This document shows positions 47,143-56,140 of a DNA stretch of 64,000 bases, in pieces. Under the pieces are notes generated by a model, which searched no databases, was not told where the DNA came from, and saw nothing but the letters and a program-made list of their open reading frames with translations. The translations under genes were made by a program, and so were the position numbers. Source of the DNA: Schistocephalus solidus (lineage: Eukaryota > Platyhelminthes > Cestoda > Diphyllobothriidea > Diphyllobothriidae); NCBI GenBank assembly GCA_017591395.1, contig WEDG01000885.1, positions 50,594 through 114,593 on the forward strand. The letters run 5' to 3'. Within the stretch, counting starts at the first letter, position 1. Each line of letters starts with the position of its first letter.

Positions 47143-47290
47143 TACCAGAAACCGCATTGAGAACGCTGGGGGACCCGCTGAGGAGCCGAACCACTCATTG
47201 CTGTCTCACGCAGCAGCAGAAACGTTGGTGAAACTAGTGTCTGGGCTTTTAGCTAGTACCTATGTCGGAAGTACGGTATAACGTCTTTCC
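47143..47290 (+). mobile_element. Family B element with hammerhead motif
   Basis: Colinear with 11,795-11,940. The predicted ribozyme is at 47,174-47,245: stem I CCCG/TGGG (one G-U), CTGAGGA, stem II GCCGA/TTGGT (second strand changed from TCGGT but still pairing by G-U), GAA, A15.1...U16.1 in ACTAGTGT (two outer pairs only), C17. Core intact. Confidence 0.75.
47174..47245 (+). ncRNA. Hammerhead ribozyme motif, family B, intact core
   Basis: All invariant bases are present. Stem III is reduced to two base pairs with a TAGT loop, unlike the full palindrome at 11,883-11,890. The change C to T in stem II keeps pairing as G-U. Confidence 0.65.
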
Positions 47291-47299
47291 ATACAGTGT

Positions 47300-47995
47300 A
47301 TGCAGAATCAGTTTATACAGGAAGGAAAATCGTCCACCTCTTTATGCCATTATGAGGAGATCATCTAGGGTTCATTTAATTATGCAATTAATTTTGACTG
47401 GGTTGTCTACTGCATACGATGATGTATGCATGCTTATTTAATGGGCTCAAAATATTTCATTATTCCAAGCTTTATTGAAAGTTGACGATACACCTTCGAG
47501 CAGACATTTTAACGAAGAAGTTTATTTGCTACAAAATAAATTGAAAGAAAACAATATTTTGTGCTTTGTTTCTCTGAAATAAATTTGCATTTTGTCCGGA
47601 AAGCCGAAGAGAAGTGTTTCTTAACACTGCCATCCACTCCGGACCGTCAAAAAGCGGCAGAAATTAATTGCTAACTTGGAGAAGCTTAGTCTATTTGAAG
47701 GCTTATAGGCGAAGACGGAAAGTTGATCTGAAAAGGTGGGTCGACTTCCCTCAGTCCAAGTGAGATAACCGCGTAATATTTAGTAAACTGCTAGCAAACG
47801 GCCAGTAGTATATTCAGAGGTTACAGGTGGAACCATACTCCCACCACAGATATAAGCTAAAAGCCCCGACAAGTGCTTCGCCAGTATTCTGCCGCCGTTT
47901 AACACAGCTGCGAAGGGTCCGGTACATCAATGTATTTGAGGTGAGGACGCATGACACGCCGGGAATCCCGATTTTAACGGAAAGTAAAAATCAAT
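47300..47995. other. No gene recognised
   Basis: AT-rich DNA with no coding signal. Confidence 0.4.
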
Positions 47996-48004
47996 AATTG
48001 CCTG

Positions 48005-48140
48005 AAAGTACACATGGAATGCTGTGGGACCAACTGATGAGTTGAAACCCTCACAGCTGTGCCATGCAGCCACAGAGTAGCGGCGAAGCACGAGGCTGGG
48101 CATTTAGCTACTGCCTGTGCTGTGAATATGGTGCATAATT
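48005..48140 (+). mobile_element. Family B element, decayed
   Basis: CATGGAATGCTGTGGGACCA, CTGATGA at 48,034-48,040, GTTG/CGGC stem II, GAA, then GCACGAGG where intact copies have ACACGTGT. A15.1 and U16.1 are lost, so it is probably inactive. Confidence 0.6.
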
Positions 48141-48239
48141 TAGCAAGTAACATCACACTACACGTGGAGCAACCATCAGGCGCTAGGTCATGAAACCGAA
48201 AACCCTACTGCCTCGGCAGGAAAAGTGTGAAGTTGTTTA

Positions 48240-48850
48240 CTTTAGCTGATGCAGTTGTGAACAAAACAAGCGCGTTGGAGAAACGGGTGCTTACTTCGGA
48301 CACAAATGATCGAACACGCTACAGCGAAGAGGAGTAGGGACATTAGCTCCCAGGTTGTAGTCTACTCAAGGGAACCTGGCCGCATCTTCAAGTTTCATGA
48401 GGCCGAAATCCTCGAAAGAGTTGAAAACCGCGAGCCGCAGTCCATCAACAAGCGTAATGACCCCCCATTTCCATATACTGTGCTAAGGCATCGCCTGAGC
48501 AGAGGAATCAGTCACGTGGGGTGGACGCAGGCAACCAAACCTTCAAATGACAAAGAAGCCAAATGGCTGAGTTATTATCACGTCAGCATTTAACACGGGT
48601 GATGAAACCATGGTCATTCACGGCTCGGGCATAGACGGCCAAGCTATCATCCCATCAATTATGACCCCCAACTGTGATCGCGAAAAGCTGCTTACTGCAA
48701 TATGCATGTGATTGCGTGGCCAATATGTACTATAAATACTGCGCACCTTGTGTTTCTATTACCATATAAGCGACTGCCTCTGATGATAGATTCGAGTGCG
48801 AATCTGATGAGTCAGCAAATTAACTCTTGTTCTAGGGTCTGGTTTCTTTT
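48240..48850 (+). pseudogene. PLE-3 remnant: endonuclease tail and 3' region
   Basis: Frame 48,306-48,593 reads IEHATAKRSRDISSQVVVYS, GRIFKFHEAEILERVENRE, PQSINKRND. This is the spacing of the region after the GIY-YIG core in Penelope endonucleases (H..A..R, H/Y-S-x-E-x-G, A-x-IL, S-I-N). The RT is absent. The following ~250 bp non-coding segment recurs at 32,090-32,370, and contains a hammerhead-like motif at 48,776-48,816. Confidence 0.55.
48776..48816 (+). ncRNA. Hammerhead-like motif in the PLE-3 3' region, mutated
   Basis: GCCT - CTGATGA - T - AGATTCG/CGAATCT with AGTG loop (7 perfect pairs) - GATGAGTC - AGC. The positions of GAA and A15.1 read GA-T-G, so two core bases differ from consensus. 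The U16.1/C17 equivalent (GTC) and a partial stem I remain. Confidence 0.35.
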
Positions 48851-48899
48851 ATCCGGCTCTCGGGTTCGATCTCAGCGAGGGATGACAACCCTGGGTTCA

Positions 48900-50060
48900 G
48901 TCAGACTCAGGGGCGTATAAGTAGTCCTCTTTTTTTCGGAATCATACTTTCAAGTTCTCAAAGTTTGCATCTTTCTACTACTACATTTAAAACTGTTGCC
49001 AACTAACTTAAGGTAACAAATACATTTCATTGGTTTTTTTTTAATTTTAAGCGGACGTGTGACGTAGGTCCTGATTAGGCAATATGTTGTCTCTCTTTGC
49101 CTAAGGTCGCTATTTGTGCAGAATTTAATGGCGCAACGAATCTCCAAGGTCCCTTTTCAAACTGCTGACGAGTATTGCACACTGCAAAGCTCAGCGGTTC
49201 AAGAAGGAAACGGCCTTGAGTAATCGAACGTGATAGGTAAATAAAAACGGAGAAGTTTGCTCGGACCTATGGTTGATGCGAGGGAGAGAAGGGGGCAGCG
49301 GATTACGGCGAAAGGATTACGCCTGCAAACTCGTGTGGCGAGGGTGGGGAAACGGGAGGGGAAGAGAGAGTTAGTGACCTCGTCGACTCTTGCCTTGGCA
49401 GTGTGGAGTGGATCACGTGATCCGATGTATTGCTGTGGTCACTGGGAGACGCCCAGTTGTAACCCAAAGTAGGGCACTAAATGCAGTCATTGGATTCACT
49501 ACATGGCCGGCGTACATTAGGTTTTTCATCACTGAACTCTGGTCAACCTTATTTTCTGTTTAAATTAGCCATTTTTGGCGCCCAATTTGTTTGCGTCCGC
49601 AACTACGTGGGCATAGGCTGGATTCCTTTAATTGGTCTAACTGGAAGAGTCAATATGGGCAGCTTATGAGTAACAATTTTGAGGCTGCGCTCAAGAGGGT
49701 ATCGGAGCTGCTTGACTTTTGGCGCAAAGATTTCGGTTGGACTTCCTTCGCCATGGTAACAATACTTATTTTTCGGTACACCCGTTTCCAGAAACAAAAT
49801 GCCCTTAAGTCGACTGCTCACACCATTGATCGACTCTGGGGCACCGAATCTAGTGGCCCAGGTAAACATGCCCCCAGGTTCATCTTCTGCGAAGTAGAAG
49901 GAAATGGACAAAGGGCACGTGCATCTGTACGGGAACGCCTAAGGAAGACAGCGTATTCTTTTCTTCATGCTTGATCGTGAATGTAACTTTTCACATGCTA
50001 GCGGAATAGGAGGACAAGTGAAGAGGACCCTCCGTAGTAAAGGTGAACTTGTGCGAAATT
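48900..50060. other. No gene recognised
   Basis: Two overlapping ORFs of 127 (+, 49,591-49,974) and 102 codons (-, 49,603-49,911) are present, but neither shows a known domain or splice context. Confidence 0.35.
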
Positions 50061-50069
50061 CCGCGGCGA

Positions 50070-50140
50070 TTAGGGTTAGGCTGAAGGTCGAGTTGTGGTT
50101 AGGGTTAGCTTAATGTTAGGTTAGAGTTGATTTCAGTTGA
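50070..50140 (+). repeat. Degenerate GGTTAGGG-like run
   Basis: GATTAGGGTTAGGCTGAAGG and GTGGTTAGGGTTAGCTTAAT. It contains uninterrupted GGTTAGGGTTAG, the flatworm/vertebrate telomere-type hexamer. Confidence 0.6.
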
Positions 50141-50339
50141 GGATCAGTTAGCGCACTGTCTGTGTTGCAAATGGGGTACATTATTACCTAGTTGTATACT
50201 GCTTCCTGCTGGTTTGGTTATATCGCAGTAGCTGAAGGATTTCAGCTCAAATATTTTTATTCACTGTCAGATTGAGCCTAAAAAGGTCTCCAAGTTTACT
50301 TAACTTCCTCGAAAATTAAACAAGACAGGATGAAAGCGC

Positions 50340-50990
50340 ACGCAGGAGGCTGGGGGACCCCCTGAAGAGCCGAGATGCTCAGAGCTGCGTCAGACCGCTC
50401 GACCGTCGATTTCGACGAGGTCAACCGTATGCTTCACGCCAGGTGGTGCAGGGATGGTGAACTGCGCGTGAATTAGTTTTAAGTGATAGCAGCCTTGTGC
50501 TGCGGCTACCGCACTCTCTCCTCCTCCCCCACCTGAGCCCGGTGTCAAGACAGAGTCAAGAAGACCAGAGATGGGAATGTGCGCATGTGGCTGGCGCGGT
50601 CGGAGCCGCCCCTGGGTGTACCACCACACCTGACTCGGATTCCACGGAGTGGGAGTGCCATAAAGGCCAAATTAAGAAGGAGCCATTGCAGCCTGACTCT
50701 CAGTCCGCCAGTCAGCCACTCCACACAAAACACACATTTGGCTGACCACGCGGTCCGAGTTATCCAGTCAGTTGGCAACCTTCCAAGCCACGGCTTTTAG
50801 CGCATCGTGATAGTTTCAAGTGCATCAGATTGTTTATAGTGAGGAAAATGCGCTGAGCTGTTGACCGCACTCTCTCCCCCACCCCCTGAATCAGAGCTGC
50901 GTCAGGCAGTAGCACAAGAATGGCGAAAAACGCGTATCTGGGCTTTTAACTAGTACCTGTTCTGCTGAAGGAGTTAGAGGTAATGTAAGG
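50340..50990 (+). mobile_element. Family B element split by a LINE 3' region insertion
   Basis: The 5' half (GCTGGGGGACCCCCTGAAGA) is at about 50,350-50,397 and the 3' half (CTGGGCTTTTAACTAGTACC) ends at about 50,965. The 15-bp sequence TCAGAGCTGCGTCAG occurs on both sides of the inserted block (near 50,381-50,395 and 50,890-50,904) and looks like a target-site duplication. The insert (about 50,396-50,885) matches 10,560-10,995. Confidence 0.6.
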
Positions 50991-50999
50991 CCAATTGTC

Positions 51000-51470
51000 A
51001 TTGATGTGGATAGAGTTGCGTTGGATTGAGGATAAAAAGTCAGGTTAAAGTTGGGGTTAGAACAGGGGAATGCATGCCCATCCTGGAGTTCTGCATTTAT
51101 ATTGCTGGGTGAATCCTGCCTTAGCTTCCAGCAGTACTTCCCCGTCTCTTAAGCTACCGACTAGGACAAAAATATCATCTACCTGCCATTTGCCGGATGT
51201 AGCTAGCGACACCTTATGGGATATTTTTCAACCGAGGTTTGACATCCAGGGTGCCCTAAGAACTGGCCGCAATAGACTGCTCATAGCTGCGCCAACGATC
51301 TGTCTTTAAAATCGTCCATTGAACAAAAACTTACCTTATTAGCGCAACCCCTTAGCAGTTGTCGCAGTTGTTCTGGCTCTAACTTTTAATAGAGATCATT
51401 TGTGTTCACTGATGGGTTAGAAGTTGACTAAGAGGTTATGAAATATTTGATGGAATTAACTGTTACATAG
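51000..51470. other. No gene recognised
   Basis: Starts with a weak GTTAGG-like run (51,000-51,065). The remainder is not recognised. Confidence 0.35.
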
Positions 51471-51549
51471 TCGCCACCTTTGTTTTTTGGGCAAACTGAG
51501 GATCAGTGTTCTTCACTGAGTTATATAGGGACTCTTATAATTGGCGGAA

Positions 51550-51810
51550 TAACAGCAAAGGAAACTGGAATGGCCATTTCTGACATATTAGTCATCATCA
51601 GCCAGCTGTACCCTCCCCCAGGTGCTGCATGCCCCTCGGTTCAAACCCGTGAACTGTTGGTTAAAAGTTAAATTCCATAATGGTTGAGGGGAGGCTCGTT
51701 ATCTTCTCGGTCGCGATTGGGTATTTGAAGTGGTAGTGGTACGCTCACTGAGCAGTACGGGACTCAATGATCCTGTTATGCCTTGGGGCGCACTCTCAAG
51801 CCCCGCCAGC
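51550..51810 (-). mobile_element. Family A unit with the best-paired hammerhead
   Basis: A single minus-oriented unit with hammerhead (51,563-51,607), diverged tRNA-like head (box B-like GTTTGAACC read on minus) and body, ending at the CCCCGCCAGCAGC block, where a plus-oriented unit begins. More diverged than the array copies, yet its ribozyme stems are preserved. Confidence 0.75.
51563..51607 (-). ncRNA. Hammerhead ribozyme motif, family A, intact with compensating changes
   Basis: Minus strand 5' to 3': stem I AGCTGG; core CTGATGA; stem II TGAC-TAATAT-GTCA (perfect four pairs); GAA; stem III ATGGCCAT (palindrome, A15.1 to U16.1); U17; stem I return CCAGTT. Relative to the array consensus (GGCTGG/CCAGTC and GGC/GCC in stem II), the outer stem I pair changes from G-C to A-U on both strands and a stem II pair changes from G-C to A-U on both strands. 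Paired substitutions in a diverged copy favour selection or descent from an active ribozyme. Confidence 0.75.
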
Positions 51811-51990
51811 AGCTAGTATAGCATTCCGTAGCGCAGTGGGTAAGAGCGTTAGGCCGTGGGTTCAAACCTCGAGTGGTGCACTACCTGGGGGTGGGTATAA
51901 CTGGCTGATAACGGCTAATGAGCCAGAAATGGACACTCGAATATCCTTTGTCTTTCCTGGCAATGTTCATCTGTTTATTGCAGTGTAACA
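51811..51990 (+). mobile_element. Family A unit, plus orientation, truncated
   Basis: tRNA-like head with CGTAGCGCAGTGGGTAAGAG and GGGTTCAAACCTCG, followed by a decayed hammerhead at 51,899-51,943 (CTGATAA; stem III broken). The head is a different variant from those at 1-1,195 and 59.4 kb. Confidence 0.7.
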
Positions 51991-51999
51991 ACTGTCGTA

Positions 52000-52320
52000 C
52001 CCTGATCTGGTCCCGTGTTTGTCCACCACATCTTTCAATTGTTTTCTCCTCCAGCCAGGGCGATCAGTCTTATGCAGCACATTAATAGTTTGACAGGGAT
52101 AAATTGATATGTTTAAAATATTCGTACACGTGACCTCCACCCTGATGTCGATGAGAGACTAGCTTGGTTCTCCCTGTATCCAGCCAGGTCCATCGGTCTT
52201 ATGAGACAAAAGTTATTTCTTGCTTTGCTGACAGCACATTCGTGTTTAAAATGCATCAGGAGTAGGGAGCGCGGTAAATGTCGGCTCTCCTAAGTACACG
52301 TACCTTCTGCAAAACAATGG
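52000..52320. other. Intron sequence upstream of exon 2, nothing recognised
   Basis: No feature beyond ordinary AT-rich intron sequence. Confidence 0.4.
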
Positions 52321-52340
52321 CTTGTGTTTTTTAATTTTAG

Positions 52341-52478
52341 GAATGCAGAACAACCTCATCTCCTGTACAATTGTGGTTCTCATGTGTGCCGGTTGCTCAA
52401 TAGCAATCGGGGTTGTGAGCATCGTCTTCCGCATCGTGCCGGCTGCACTGGTCAACGCCTTCCTCTATCTAACTGCAG
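52341..52478 (+). CDS. Four-transmembrane protein, exon 2 (second membrane helix)
   Basis: 138 bp between a good acceptor (TTTTAATTTTAG) and a donor (CTGCAG|GTAGGC). Joined to exon 1, the split Gly codon G|GA is restored and the frame reads on as MQNNLISCTIVVLMCAGCSI and AIGVVSIVFRIVPAALVNAF with LYLTA. This gives a second membrane helix directly after the GVFRAC-containing loop, the order expected for claudin/TARP/clarin proteins. The exon ends again in phase 1. Exons for helices 3 and 4 were not found in the remaining 11.5 kb and are presumed to lie beyond the window. Confidence 0.7.
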
Positions 52479-52599
52479 GTAGGCCTACCACGTGCCCAAT
52501 ATGTATGCACCATCAGTTCCGAGACCACAGTAATGCCAGAAGGTGTCTACTATCTGTATAATTAATCGTAGTATCTTGTTTAGCTTGAAGACAATCTTT

Positions 52600-52815
52600 T
52601 CTCGGGTAGTGCACCACGTGGGTTGGATATGACTGGCTGATGACGGCGAATAAGCCAGAACTGGCCATTCCAGTTTCCTTTGTCGGCGATATTCATCTGC
52701 CTATTCTACTACTAGCCATGGTGTGGCTGCTGGCGTGGCTCAAGTGTGAGCCTCAAGGCAGCGCGGGACGAGTGAGTTCCACCAGCGATCGGTGAGCGTT
52801 CATCAACGAATGCAA
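52600..52815 (+). mobile_element. Family A unit, plus orientation, headless
   Basis: Hammerhead at 52,631-52,675: stem I GACTGG/CCAGTT, CTGATGA, stem II GGC/GCC, GAA, but A15.1 is C, so the A15.1-U16.1 pair is lost. The body follows (GGGACGAGTGAGTTCC, GATCGGTGAGCG). The tRNA-like head is missing. Confidence 0.7.
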
Positions 52816-52819
52816 GCTT

Positions 52820-54870
52820 TCATTGTTTATACAACGTAACCTAAACAGGATCAGAGTAACACTGGAAGATGTCTGTACAATTAAATCACGGGACCCCGTT
52901 GAGCTTGTAGACAAGCTTTCATTTTTTATGCAACTTCTGACCTGCAGCTAGGAGACTGGAGGTAGGCGCAATCATTCGTTTGTATATTTTTGTGACTTCT
53001 GCCAATTGCAGGAGTGGATCATTAGGTAAGTTAGCAAAAAATTGCAAACAAGTGGTTTGTATTACGTCTTATGACCTGTTGACCAATTGTCCTTGGATGG
53101 GGACGGAATGAGAAGGTTACATCCGAGGCCCGAACCTGGACATCAGTTTGTGGTCGTGCAGGCGGTCTGACCTGCGTACAGTCGGTGACCAATCACATGA
53201 ACTGATAACGCAACTTCTAAAATGCAGCCTGATCTCAGGATAGTCCAGTCACGTCTGGAAGCCGACTTTTAAATGAGACTCTTTTTGGTCACCTCCGAAA
53301 ATTTTCATATTTTTGTAGTATGATTTTCTTCCATGGATTTTTGTTGCCCTTATAAATTCAGATACATTTCACAGCAAACATAAAAACTAAACTTTCATGT
53401 ACTCACTTGGTAGCAAATAAGCCCTGCTACCTTTTTTTACACGAAGAAAGGGTATCTAAGTTCTGAAAAGGCTGTATAATTCCCGAATAATTTGAAGGGC
53501 ATTATGCCGTTCAAATTGTGTTTGGGATTTGTGTTTTGTGTTTTCTATGTGAGGTATGCTCTAAGGAAGATGGCATCAAGAGCTCCTAATATTGTTTAGT
53601 AGATGCAAACCAAGATTTAAAATTCATAAGAAGCAGTCATATGTGGCCAGATGCGATGGTACCTGAGCTGAAAAGTTCGTTGTTTTAAAAATCTCATAAT
53701 TAAAAAAGGTTTTATAAAATACATCTGAATTTATAAGGGCATCGAGAATCTGAGGAAAATTTTCAAACTACCTCTTTGGCGTATGCTGTACAAGAATTGA
53801 CACTACAACACACTTCAGTTAGCCTTCCTTACCAAAACGAATTTGAGAAGTTCGGGTACGATGGCTGTTCACTGACTACCTGTGTTTACCTCGTCCTGAA
53901 CCCGCAGAATTCGGCTGCACCCGGCAGAATAAGGAAAATTTTAAATATGAGAAGTCGACATGGATTTCCGGAGGGGGGAGGGAATTCATTCATATAGTGG
54001 GAGATTTGGAGTCGGTATTATTTCAAAAATTTGCCCAGTTAGGTTACCTAGTTCTAAATTCTGTCGTTTGGCCTACAGCATTAAGCATAGTCCCCCACTT
54101 GTGTTCTAGAGCTCATTTGAGAATCCTCGCAAGCAGAAACGTTGCAGTCATTATTCGTTCTTCGTAAGAGTAGATTGCTTATCAGAGGAAAGTTGCAAAA
54201 CATTTCACAAATAATACCTACTGACAATTAATTGGAGGCATATTTAAAGAGTATGGCGGAAGGGTTCCGTTGAGTAATAATGCTTTCCTCCGACAACCTG
54301 TCATTGCATCCCCCAAATCGCTTGTCAAATGTTAGAAGCAACGGGAAAAATGCAGATGCGCTATGAGGAGGCGTTCGTGTGACCTTCCGAAAGTTATGGC
54401 TGACACTGTAACTCATTACTACAGAGCGGTGCAACCTGACGAACCCTGTCAAGAGCCTGTCATCAGAGAGAAAGTGTTTACTGAGGAATGCGGATTTATG
54501 TACTGGTCATTGTGTTGTCTAAGTCCTGACCACCAACCGCAGGCTCGCTTAACAGGTATTGTCTTCGGATACAACACTTTTAAACACACCAGTAATCGTA
54601 CGTTGTTATTGGCTCCTTTTCGGGCACGCATCAGTGCCGAGTTAAAGAAGCGATCAGTGCAAACTGAGTAGCGCAACTAGTGACTCATCAGTCTCACGCG
54701 AAACCACGGTCCATTTCACGTAATTTATCGCATAATCCTAATCTGCATCATTTGTTGTGCACCTCCAAGCCATGGTTTCTAGGAAACCGTGATTTTCTCA
54801 GGTACATTATGATGATTGTGTATTAGTGTAGATGGTGTGCGCTGATGTAGCTTAGCCTCCGGTTGTTTAC
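52820..54870. other. No gene recognised
   Basis: Presumed continuation of the four-TM gene's intron 2. ORFs 54,363-54,671 (+) and 54,449-54,676 (-) overlap and show no domain. Confidence 0.4.
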
Positions 54871-54885
54871 CGCAGGTTGGCGTGG

Positions 54886-55981
54886 AGGCGCATGTGTCCT
54901 AATAGGTCCATGCGGTATGTAAATGTGCGGGAGCAGTGAGAACAGTGGAGGCGGGCGCGGCGACTGTTTGTCGGAGCCCCAGGCACTGGTTCACCAGCCT
55001 CTGTGCGAAGGATTCGCAGGTGACCGACCAGACCGATGCGTGAGTTGAAGTTGCGGGTGCAGTGTGGGCAGGAGAAATCGGTAGAGGCTGGGGGGTGTCA
55101 TTCATGGTAGTGGGGGTGGCAGGGGTGCTAAGAATGGCAGGAGCGGAGGGTGTGCATTGTATATCGGTGGTGTCGACATTGCGGTGAATTCCGCTTTCAT
55201 GGATGTGCACGTGACCGAGCAGGCCCATACGATAAGTGAATGCGCAAGGACAGTGAGGGCAGTGGAGGCGGCGAACTCTGCTGTGTGTTGTTGCTCCGGC
55301 ACTTGTTCACCAGTCTCTGTACGATGGATTCGCAATTAACCGACCAGGCCAATGCGTGAGGTGAATGTGCGGTCGCATTGAGGGACAGTTCAGGAGAGAG
55401 TCCCCATCGCTGGTGGTGGTGGTGGTGGTGGTGGTGTTGGTGGTGGTGGTGGTGGTAGTGAAGGCGGTGTTGGTTGGGGTGTTGGGGGTAAAAGGCGATG
55501 AGTATTGGGATACGGTCTCAATGATGGTGGGAGTAATGAAATTGATGCCAGGAGTGAGGGTGGGGGAGTCTGAAGGAGGGCTGGCAGAATTTGACGTAGA
55601 AATTGGAATTTTCGGATTGTTTGTGTATTTCGTCCGAAGACTTCCAGCCAGGCCGATTTGCACGCGGATAATGCGTTGACAGGGCGGACATTTTGGCAGA
55701 GCCTGGGCAGTGGCGGTGTTGGTCCGGGGCGCTGGTGACTTTCGTGCCGCTCTTTCGGCCTTGGTGGCGGCGATCCGGTTGGCCTCATAGATTGCTAAAC
55801 CAGTCTTCACGGATCTTCTCCATGCCGGTCTATCCTGGGCGAGGTCCTCCCAGGTCACGGAGTTGATTTGCAGTTTCTTCAGTGATTTCTTCAGTGTCCT
55901 TATAGCGTCGTTTTTGACCTCCCTATCGGCGAGCACCCGTAGCGACATCGCCGTAGAAAAGTCGTTTGGGTAGTCACTCAT
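54886..55981 (-). pseudogene. LINE C-terminal region with repeated C2H2 zinc-finger-like modules
   Basis: After a basic segment (LKKLQINSVTWEDLAQDRPA) the ORF 55,981-55,307 carries CPPCQRIIRVQIGLAGSLRT and a Thr-rich linker encoded by a (GGT)n run (55,412-55,458). Further modules follow in shifted frames: CDRTFTSRIGLVG near 55,350, CPHCPCAFTYRMGLLGHVHI-H near 55,205-55,260, CPHCTRNFNSRIGLVGHLRI near 55,015-55,070, and CSHCSRTFTYRMDLLGHMRL-H near 54,890-54,950. At least two keep exact C-x2-C-x12-H-x3-H spacing. Others have lost a His. Confidence 0.75.
55412..55458. repeat. (GGT)n microsatellite inside the LINE
   Basis: Two runs of GGT split by one GTT; encodes poly-Thr on the LINE strand. Confidence 0.95.
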
Positions 55982-56140
55982 CGTCCATTCTTACCAGGTG
56001 GCCACTCCATCGCAGTTGCACTTGTCTCAGCATGGCGTGGATGCTGAGGATTCCGGTCCGCTCCAGGACTTCCGTGTCCAGGATCCTGTCTTGCCATCTC
56101 AGCTTCAGTATTCTGCGGAGGCAGCTGAGATGGAAGTGAT

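Larger units (their letters stand above)
23586..52340 (+). other. Putative 28.8-kb intron of the four-TM gene
   Basis: Bounded by GTAAGT at 23,586 and TTTTAATTTTAG at 52,329-52,340, with phase 1 on both sides. It contains PLE, LINE, Tigger and hammerhead-repeat insertions. One or more additional symmetric phase-1 exons inside it cannot be excluded; none was recognised on the + strand. Confidence 0.5.

Noticed and set aside
49591..49974. 127-codon ORF and overlapping antisense ORF
   Set aside because: No recognisable family on either strand, and both cannot be coding.
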